This document shows, piece after piece, positions 58,274 to 64,000 of a DNA stretch of 64,000 nucleotides. The DNA comes from GCA-2746605 sp963710615 (lineage in GTDB: Bacteria > Bacteroidota > Ignavibacteria > Ignavibacteriales > Melioribacteraceae). Where the stretch lies: the NCBI GenBank assembly GCA_963710615.1, contig CAVQBF010000005.1, positions 1 to 64,000 of the forward strand, read 5' to 3'. The position numbers were made by a program, and so were the translations under genes. The notes under the pieces are model-generated. The model saw nothing but the letters and a program-made list of their open reading frames with translations, was not told where the DNA came from and ran no database searches. Position 1 is the first letter of the stretch; every line of letters starts with the position of its first letter.

Positions 58274-58963
58274 TTAATCGGCAATAGCAATAGAAACAGC
58301 ATAAATTCTATTCGCACCATTTGCCAAAAGTATTTTAGCGCATTCACTTATTGTTGCACCGGTTGTAATTACGTCATCAACTAGAATTATATTTTTATCT
58401 TTTACTGATCTACCTTTTCTTATTTGAAATGCCCCTTCGATATTTTCTTTCCTTTCTTTTAGGTTAAGTTTTGTTTGAGTTTTTGTAAATCTAGTTCTTT
58501 TAAGAATATTTGTTCCTAAAGGAATATTTAAATGTTTAGAGATGCCATTTGCGATTTCTTTTGCTTGGTTAAAGCCCCTATCCGCTTTGCGCAACTGATG
58601 TAAAGGGATTGGAATGATAACGTCACATTTCCATGATGAGATTTTGTCGATTAAAAGTTCTGAAGTGATTTTACCTAAAAAATTTCCTGCTTGATAATTT
58701 TTATCATATTTAAGCGAATGAATTAGTTTTTGGATCTCTTTCCCTTCATGAAATATAAATGCCGAATTAAAATCACTAATTAATTTTTCTTTCTCAAACT
58801 TCCTTCTATATTCTAATTCAATTCTTTCAGAAGTGGTATTTTCGATTTTCGCAAAACAATTTTCGCAAATAATTTCTTCATTTGTGGAAAGTTTATTTTT
58901 ACATGAAGTACAGAATCTTGGTAGGAAAAAATCGAATATTGCTTTTATTGTATTGGAAAGCAA
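58274..58963 (-). CDS. ComF-family phosphoribosyltransferase-like protein
   Basis: This 229-residue protein has an N-terminal zinc finger (Cys18, Cys21, Cys33, Cys36) and a C-terminal PRTase fold with the PRPP-loop IILVDDVITTGATI. ComF is needed for DNA uptake in competent bacteria; its relatives occur widely and often have no proven role. TTG start. It is 13 bases after the hemerythrin gene on the minus strand. Confidence 0.92.
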   Translation of the reverse strand: MLSNTIKAIFDFFLPRFCTSCKNKLSTNEEIICENCFAKIENTTSERIELEYRRKFEKEKLISDFNSAFIFHEGKEIQKLIHSLKYDKNYQAGNFLGKITSELLIDKISSWKCDVIIPIPLHQLRKADRGFNQAKEIANGISKHLNIPLGTNILKRTRFTKTQTKLNLKERKENIEGAFQIRKGRSVKDKNIILVDDVITTGATISECAKILLANGANRIYAVSIAIAD

Positions 58964-58976
58964 ATCAATTCATTCT

Positions 58977-59369
58977 TCAATTTTTGATAACTTGAGATTT
59001 TAGTTTGCTATCCTTCTTTTCAATATGCGTTTTTATCCAATTCATAAGAGAATCGAGTATTTCGGGATCAAAATCTTTCTTATCATATTTTAGAGTTCGA
59101 TAATAATCGGAATATTTATTAAGAGCACGATCATGTTCAAGTTTATGAGAGATGTATTGGACAATCTTTTTTTCTTTCATAAAAGATTCTTCACTTTCAA
59201 AGTGTGTTTTCATTTGTGCTATAAGCGAACTAAAGGAATCAAGAATTTCTTCTTTTTTGTGGTCTTTTATTTTGAATAGATGATTTGCGGTATCAATAAT
59301 CTGTTTATGCTGTTCGTCAAAAATTTTTATTCCTATTTTTTGTTCCTTCCCGAACTTTAAAAGTGACAT
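58977..59369 (-). CDS. Bacteriohemerythrin
   Basis: This 130-residue single-domain hemerythrin binds O2 at a di-iron site. All ligands can be assigned: His21, His56, Glu60, His75, His79, His116 and Asp120 (FDEQHKQI, HFESEE, HKLEHD, HIEKKD). It could act in oxygen buffering or sensing. It lies between a vWA protein and the ComF-like gene on the same strand with short gaps. Confidence 0.94.
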   Translation of the reverse strand: MSLLKFGKEQKIGIKIFDEQHKQIIDTANHLFKIKDHKKEEILDSFSSLIAQMKTHFESEESFMKEKKIVQYISHKLEHDRALNKYSDYYRTLKYDKKDFDPEILDSLMNWIKTHIEKKDSKLKSQVIKN

Positions 59370-59389
59370 TTTATTGCTCCATGATTTAA

Positions 59390-60757
59390 TTAAATCATTC
59401 TTAAAACCTTTCTAATAATCCATTCAAATGAGAATAGAAGAACTATTATTAGCAATATAACTTCTAAATTAGACAATCGCAACTCTTTATCTATCAATTT
59501 GTATTTAATTTTGTTTTCGTAATTTTTAATTATTTCGCTTTCTAGATAGTCAGTTTCATCAATTATAGAAAATTTTCCGCCGGTTGCTATTGAGATTGCT
59601 TCTAAAAATCTTGAATTTAATTTTCTTTTAACTAACTCCAGCTCAATTGGTTCAATATTTATGCTGCCACTTACCGGTTTCAACTGTCTCGGATTGTTTA
59701 CCAATTGAGCAGTATAATTATATTGTCCTGGTTCATCTAATAAAGCTTCAACTTCATAAATTCCATCGGATATTGGAGAGAAAATATATTCATATTTTTT
59801 GTTAACACTACTCAAGCTTAAGGCTATCTCTTGGTTATTGATCGGTTCAAATGTTTCATCATATAAATTAGCACTAAAAATTATTTTTTCGCCAAGTCGG
59901 TAATTCTTTTTAGAGAGGGTAACATTAAAAAATTGTTTTTCACCGACGATTGAAAGCCATTTGATTGAATTCAAAATTAAGTTATCAAAAAGCTGGTAAT
60001 CGGGAGTTGATCTAATAATCCACCTCCAGATATTTGCTCCATTAAGAACGATACTCTTTCTTGTGCCAATATTATTGCTGAAAATTATTGGGATCGATCC
60101 AGAATTATCAGTAATTAGTATTTCTGAGGTGATATTTGGCAAGATTTTTGTCTTTGTAACATTTATTGGCGGTAAATTATTCCAGCTATTTATTATTCCT
60201 TCGGAATTTCCTATCAAACTACTGGAACTTCTATTTATTTTAACCAAAACTTCATAAAAGTCATCAGAAATATTTTCTAGCTTAAATGGAAGTTTAAGGT
60301 CGTTAATTTTTGAATAATCAGTAATACTTGAAGTTAAGAGAAAAATACCTTTTTCTTCTTTTTCAATAATATTGCCTACTTTTTTGATAAAATCCGGATT
60401 GCTGTTTGTGCCTGGAAAACCTACTAAAAAGATTACATCTGATTCAGATAATAAGGAGAGGTTATTTTCATTTTTATAAAAATTATTGCGGCTCAATTCA
60501 ATAATTTTTGCAATCTCAAAGTCTTCATTTTTTTCAATACTTTTAATTACAGCTGAAAGATCGGCACTTGGTCCGCCTGCTAGTACAGTTATTTTCTTTT
60601 TCGACGCAAGTGCATTGATCATTCTTGATAAAGTGTTGTTGGATTTGTTCTGCTCATTAATTTTACTTGTAACTTTTACAGTCAGTTTATGTTCACCTTC
60701 AGTTATTGCACTATATGGAAATTTAACGCGATTGATTCCGCTATTACTTAATTGCAA
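59390..60757 (-). CDS. vWA/amidotransferase-like membrane protein, C-terminal piece
   Basis: This is the second part of a gene broken by one frameshift. The frame is open upstream to about 60880 (ANEFIYTENETEIEVIIRN), so the ATG at 60757 is only the first available. It includes beta-sandwich regions and an amidotransferase-like fold (KITVLAGGPSADLSAVI, VIFLVGFPG) without a clear catalytic Cys. It ends with a C-terminal membrane helix (VILLIIVLLFSFEWIIRKVL). The architecture resembles the double-membrane-anchored vWA/BatA-like proteins of Bacteroidota and Planctomycetes. Confidence 0.7.
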   Translation of the reverse strand: MQLSNSGINRVKFPYSAITEGEHKLTVKVTSKINEQNKSNNTLSRMINALASKKKITVLAGGPSADLSAVIKSIEKNEDFEIAKIIELSRNNFYKNENNLSLLSESDVIFLVGFPGTNSNPDFIKKVGNIIEKEEKGIFLLTSSITDYSKINDLKLPFKLENISDDFYEVLVKINRSSSSLIGNSEGIINSWNNLPPINVTKTKILPNITSEILITDNSGSIPIIFSNNIGTRKSIVLNGANIWRWIIRSTPDYQLFDNLILNSIKWLSIVGEKQFFNVTLSKKNYRLGEKIIFSANLYDETFEPINNQEIALSLSSVNKKYEYIFSPISDGIYEVEALLDEPGQYNYTAQLVNNPRQLKPVSGSINIEPIELELVKRKLNSRFLEAISIATGGKFSIIDETDYLESEIIKNYENKIKYKLIDKELRLSNLEVILLIIVLLFSFEWIIRKVLRMI

Positions 60758-60875
60758 TGATTTAATTTCGAGTAGTTTATCGTTATCATAAAGCTCAATA
60801 TTGATATTCTCTTCAGCTAGATTTTCGTTTCTAATGATAACTTCAATTTCAGTTTCATTTTCTGTATAAATAAAT

Positions 60876-61505
60876 TCATTTGCGATTTATTCTCTCAATA
60901 ATAATATCTTCATAAGTTGCCGTGTCACCTATTCCAATCGTATAAACCGGTATTCCCAAATTATTGAATTCATTCAGTGGGTCTTTCCCTTCGTTTATTA
61001 AGCCATCACTTAAAATAATAATTGAAGCAACATTATCTGTTTTTTTTATTTCATATAAAATTGACTCAAACTCGGTTGAAGTGGAATTGAAAGTAATTGT
61101 TTCATTTCCCAAATCTTTAATTTCATTTAGCGATGATCCAAAAGTAAAAAAAACAATTTTATGAGTATTATCATTATTTAGCTTATTCATCAAATTTTTA
61201 GCTTTTATAATTTCTTCGCTCGAGCTGAATTCAGATATTGATTTTGAATTATCAATAAAAACCAAAGTTTTAGGCTCAACTTTTTCGGTAGATGTGATTT
61301 TAAGAATTGGATCAAAAATTAAAAAAAGTAAGAGGGCTAAAGCTATTATTCTTAAAAATATTAATATTCCTTTTGCAAATTTATTTATCGCCGGTAATGT
61401 GGTTCTATAAATGTAAAATGTGTAGAAGATTAAAATCAGTATACCAAATAAAAATAATAATAGATTACCGGAAAGACTTATATCTATGTTTTCTAATAAA
61501 TTCAT
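60876..61505 (-). CDS. vWA-domain membrane protein, N-terminal piece
   Basis: These 209 residues have two membrane helices (~12-30 and ~42-66) and a vWA domain with the metal-site DNSKSISEF and ILSDGLINEG. Its frame ends at 60876; one extra base at about 60880 (reading AATCGCAAATGA on the minus strand) separates it from the downstream piece, which continues in the neighbouring frame. Together they would form a protein of about 705 residues. Either a sequencing error or a true frameshift explains this. Confidence 0.75.
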   Translation of the reverse strand: MNLLENIDISLSGNLLLFLFGILILIFYTFYIYRTTLPAINKFAKGILIFLRIIALALLLFLIFDPILKITSTEKVEPKTLVFIDNSKSISEFSSSEEIIKAKNLMNKLNNDNTHKIVFFTFGSSLNEIKDLGNETITFNSTSTEFESILYEIKKTDNVASIIILSDGLINEGKDPLNEFNNLGIPVYTIGIGDTATYEDIIIERINRK

Positions 61506-61542
61506 TTGTCAAATAGAAATGTTGTAGATAGAATTAATTATA

Positions 61543-62307
61543 TCACCTATTCTTAAATAAGTTCCATGACTTTATTTCTTCAAAAGTCTTATAATCTGTA
61601 AGATCGAAATGGATAGGTGTGACCGCCACGTAATTATTCTTTACGGCAATCTGGTCATTAATTAGTTCTTGACAATAATCGGTCATACTTCCGGTTAACC
61701 AGTAATAATTATTACCGTATGGGTCAACCCTCTCCTCATAAATGTCATCCCACTTAGATAATCCTTGACGTGTTGGAATGATGCCCTTAATTTCATTTTC
61801 AGGCAGATTAGGAATATTTACGTTTAATAATGTCCCTTTTGTTAAACCGTATTTTACCACTTGTAGAGTAATATCTTTCGCAACTTTTCTTGCAAAGTCA
61901 AAATATTTTGGTCTATGATCTGTAATTGAAAAAGCAATAGCAGGACAATCCATAATAGCAGCTTCTCTGGCTGCAGATACAGTTCCGGAATAGATAATGC
62001 TAATTGCAGTATTGGCGCCATGATTTATTCCTGAAACAACAATATCCGGCGAATCTTTGAGTAAATTTTTTATTCCAAATTTCACGCAGTCAGCAGGAGT
62101 GCCCTCAACGGCATAACCTTCAAATTTGTTTCTCATATTATACTTTGTGTAGCGGAGTGGTGTTTTCATTGTAATTGAGTGTCCAACCGCACTTTGTTCA
62201 GTTATGGGTGCAACAACTTCAACCTCGCCAATTTCACTTAATGCATCGGCTAATTGAAAAATTCCTTCCGAGCCAATTCCGTCATCATTACATACCAATA
62301 TTTTCAT
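61543..62307 (-). CDS. surE: 5'-nucleotidase SurE
   Basis: This 254-residue metal-dependent phosphatase acts on nucleoside monophosphates and short polyphosphate. Metal motif NDDG (Asp8, Asp9) and the family motifs TEQSAVGHSITM, GTPADCVKFG and VSGINHGANTA are all visible. It is divergent from the exported protein on the right across a 130-base gap. Confidence 0.95.
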   Translation of the reverse strand: MKILVCNDDGIGSEGIFQLADALSEIGEVEVVAPITEQSAVGHSITMKTPLRYTKYNMRNKFEGYAVEGTPADCVKFGIKNLLKDSPDIVVSGINHGANTAISIIYSGTVSAAREAAIMDCPAIAFSITDHRPKYFDFARKVAKDITLQVVKYGLTKGTLLNVNIPNLPENEIKGIIPTRQGLSKWDDIYEERVDPYGNNYYWLTGSMTDYCQELINDQIAVKNNYVAVTPIHFDLTDYKTFEEIKSWNLFKNR

Positions 62308-62350
62308 TAAATATTTTCCTATTTTGAAAAGAGATTTATAATTTAATTGA

Positions 62351-62358
62351 CAAATATA
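62351..62358 (-). promoter_or_regulatory. Possible Bacteroidota-type -7 box upstream of surE
   Basis: On the minus strand this reads TATATTTG, a match to the Bacteroidota -7 consensus TAnnTTTG, about 44 bases from the surE start. The -33 TTTG box is poor. It is a weak prediction in an AT-rich gap. Confidence 0.3.
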
Positions 62359-62437
62359 CCAAACTTTGCAGATTAAACAGTTTTTCGATTATTCATTAAC
62401 AAGTTTAGACTAATACAATAAAATATGAGTAGGATAA

Positions 62438-63271
62438 ATGAAATTTAGGAAAATTATTTTTACAATAATTACTATTTGCATGATGCCGCAAGCATACTTA
62501 ATGCAGAGTGATAGTTTGGAAATATTTATTATTGATGCATTTGTAACACCGGAAAAGCCGCATACATTTAATCTAAGTTTTTTTACTTCTGAAGAGGTAA
62601 AAGCTAAACTTGAAATTGACGGTAAATACTTCGCCAATATTTCTGAGGACTATTTAGAAGATCATTCAGCATTGGTCGATTTTACTAATTACAGTTTTAC
62701 GAATAAATTTGTGCCCTTTAACATTATTTGTGAAAAGAAAAATGGTGAATTAGTAAAAAGTGAGACTTATGAAATTGTATTGCCTTATGAAGAATTTATA
62801 GAAACGAAAGAGGGGGATAATCCAATTTCCACAATTCTAATTGGATTAACATTGTATTTATTACCATCTCCCAATCTGTTTATTATTGGAAAAGAAAATT
62901 ATTTTTCACTTACTAAGGAATTGCCAATTATAACATTCTACTCATCCGGCTATAATTATCCTCAAGGTAATGTTAGTTTGGAATATACACATATCTACGA
63001 AAAGTCAATTAAAAATAATCTTCGATTGGGATACAAGCACTTTATTCCGATAAGTGTTTTTGAATATCTTTCACCAGGAATTACCGGATTTACTAATTTT
63101 AATGGATTCAACGGAGTAGGAGCTGAAATTTCAATTGGGCTCTTTAATTTTTATGACGTTTTTACAGTTTACTCAAGATACCGATATAACCTAAATCCTT
63201 CTGAAACAAATCAACACTTCCAAGAAATTAGTATCGGGTTATATTCAAATTTCTTCACAATAGATTATTGA
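62438..63271 (+). CDS. Exported beta-rich protein, possible outer-membrane barrel
   Basis: This 277-residue protein has a signal peptide (~1-21) and a beta-sandwich-like N-terminal part. Its C-terminal half (~140-277) alternates hydrophobic and polar residues in strand-like stretches (NVSLEYTHIYEKSIKNNLRL, GAEISIGLFNFYDVFTVY, ISIGLYSNFFTIDY). The final residue is aromatic, as in outer-membrane barrels. I cannot name a family. Confidence 0.65.
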   Translation: MKFRKIIFTIITICMMPQAYLMQSDSLEIFIIDAFVTPEKPHTFNLSFFTSEEVKAKLEIDGKYFANISEDYLEDHSALVDFTNYSFTNKFVPFNIICEKKNGELVKSETYEIVLPYEEFIETKEGDNPISTILIGLTLYLLPSPNLFIIGKENYFSLTKELPIITFYSSGYNYPQGNVSLEYTHIYEKSIKNNLRLGYKHFIPISVFEYLSPGITGFTNFNGFNGVGAEISIGLFNFYDVFTVYSRYRYNLNPSETNQHFQEISIGLYSNFFTIDY

Positions 63272-63276
63272 GATTT

Positions 63277-64000
63277 ATGGCAAAAAAAGAAAACTATATT
63301 GATCTGGGTGAACGTGGGAAGTACAATAAAAATAACAAACTCAATAACCTAACGGGTAAAGAATGGATAAAGTTTTCCAAAACTTGGTTTATTCATACCC
63401 CGCCAAGAAGAAATAATGATGAAATACTTCATCCGGCAAAATATCCTGAAAGCCTTGTTTCAGAGTTCATAAACTTCTTCACAAAAAAAAATGACTGGGT
63501 ATTGGATCCATTTTTAGGAACTGGCAGCACTTTAATAGCAGCAGGAGGTTTGTTCAGAAATGCTTTTGGTATTGAACTTAACAAGGGTTATTTCAATATT
63601 GCAGATAAGCGGATAAAAAAAAATAATTATAAGAATAAAATTATTGCATTCAATGGAAATTCTTTGAACACTTCTGCCATTGTAATAAAAAGTTTTTCAA
63701 AAAGAAAAAAGTTTGACTATATAATCACTTCTCCGCCTTATTGGAATCAACTTGAGCGGAATTCTATGAGACAAAAAAGTAGAAATGAAAACGGACTTGA
63801 TACAAAGTATTCTAATTCAGTAGATGATATTGGAAATATTATGAGCTATGAAGAATTTTTGGAAGCCCAAGCGAAAATATTTGATGCTGTTTATGATGTA
63901 ACTAGAGAAAATGCCTATTTAACAATAATAACTAATAATATATATTATAAATCTAAACTTTATCCTCTCGCATTTGATACAGCAAATTCACTAACTAAAA
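63277..64000 (+). CDS. DNA methyltransferase (N-4/N-6 type), N-terminal part
   Basis: The gene is cut by the right edge; the first 241 codons are present from ATG 63277, 5 bases after the previous stop. The AdoMet motif DPFLGTGST (77-85) comes before the catalytic TSPPYW (151-156). SPPYW is typical of amino-methyltransferases that act on cytosine N4 or adenine N6. No restriction enzyme gene is visible to the left; one could lie beyond the edge. Confidence 0.85.
   Translation, partial: MAKKENYIDLGERGKYNKNNKLNNLTGKEWIKFSKTWFIHTPPRRNNDEILHPAKYPESLVSEFINFFTKKNDWVLDPFLGTGSTLIAAGGLFRNAFGIELNKGYFNIADKRIKKNNYKNKIIAFNGNSLNTSAIVIKSFSKRKKFDYIITSPPYWNQLERNSMRQKSRNENGLDTKYSNSVDDIGNIMSYEEFLEAQAKIFDAVYDVTRENAYLTIITNNIYYKSKLYPLAFDTANSLTK

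Overview
The window is strongly AT-rich and reads like a Bacteroidota/Ignavibacteria-type genome. The supporting signs are export signals ending just before Gln, a large expansion of Reg_prop/Y_Y_Y propeller receptors, frequent TTG starts, and the efp-accB-accC order. This placement is inferred from gene style; no rRNA or other phylogenetic marker was tested.

Bases 1-43133 hold one co-directional array of thirteen genes (here P1-P13) that all end in the same SpoIIE/RsbU-type PP2C phosphatase domain, followed by a single STAS anti-anti-sigma factor and a double hairpin that looks like the end of the array. P1-P10 are, or derive from, exported beta-propeller receptors (Reg_prop repeats, Y_Y_Y domain, one membrane helix, coiled coil, phosphatase). 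P11 and P12 are cytosolic proteins with an N-terminal SnoaL/NTF2-like domain and six or seven GAF-like repeats. P13 is a 7TMR-DISM-like receptor. A 52-residue glycine-zipper protein lies just before P11. P7-P9 are broken: they carry single-base indels and two abrupt junctions that join unrelated parts of paralogues. The simplest model is that many signals feed dephosphorylation of one STAS protein in a partner-switching pathway. No anti-sigma kinase or sigma factor is visible in the window.

Bases 43188-58273 are mostly housekeeping genes on the plus strand: dapF, an ABM-like protein, a PHP-domain protein, a TPR membrane protein, efp-accB-accC-gcvH, guaA, radC, a lipoprotein/LysM pair, phoH, mazG (minus strand), a RidA protein, an exported protein, a LytR_C protein, rsfS and argS. 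The 314-base gap before the lipoprotein is the only long stretch without a gene.

Bases 58274-62307 are on the minus strand: a ComF-type phosphoribosyltransferase, bacteriohemerythrin, a vWA membrane protein split by one frameshift, and surE. The right edge has an exported beta-rich protein and the start of a DNA methyltransferase.

Single-base frameshifts occur at about 20837, 22445, 23945, 26744, 34272 and 60880. Some may be sequence errors, so the broken genes should be read with that in mind.
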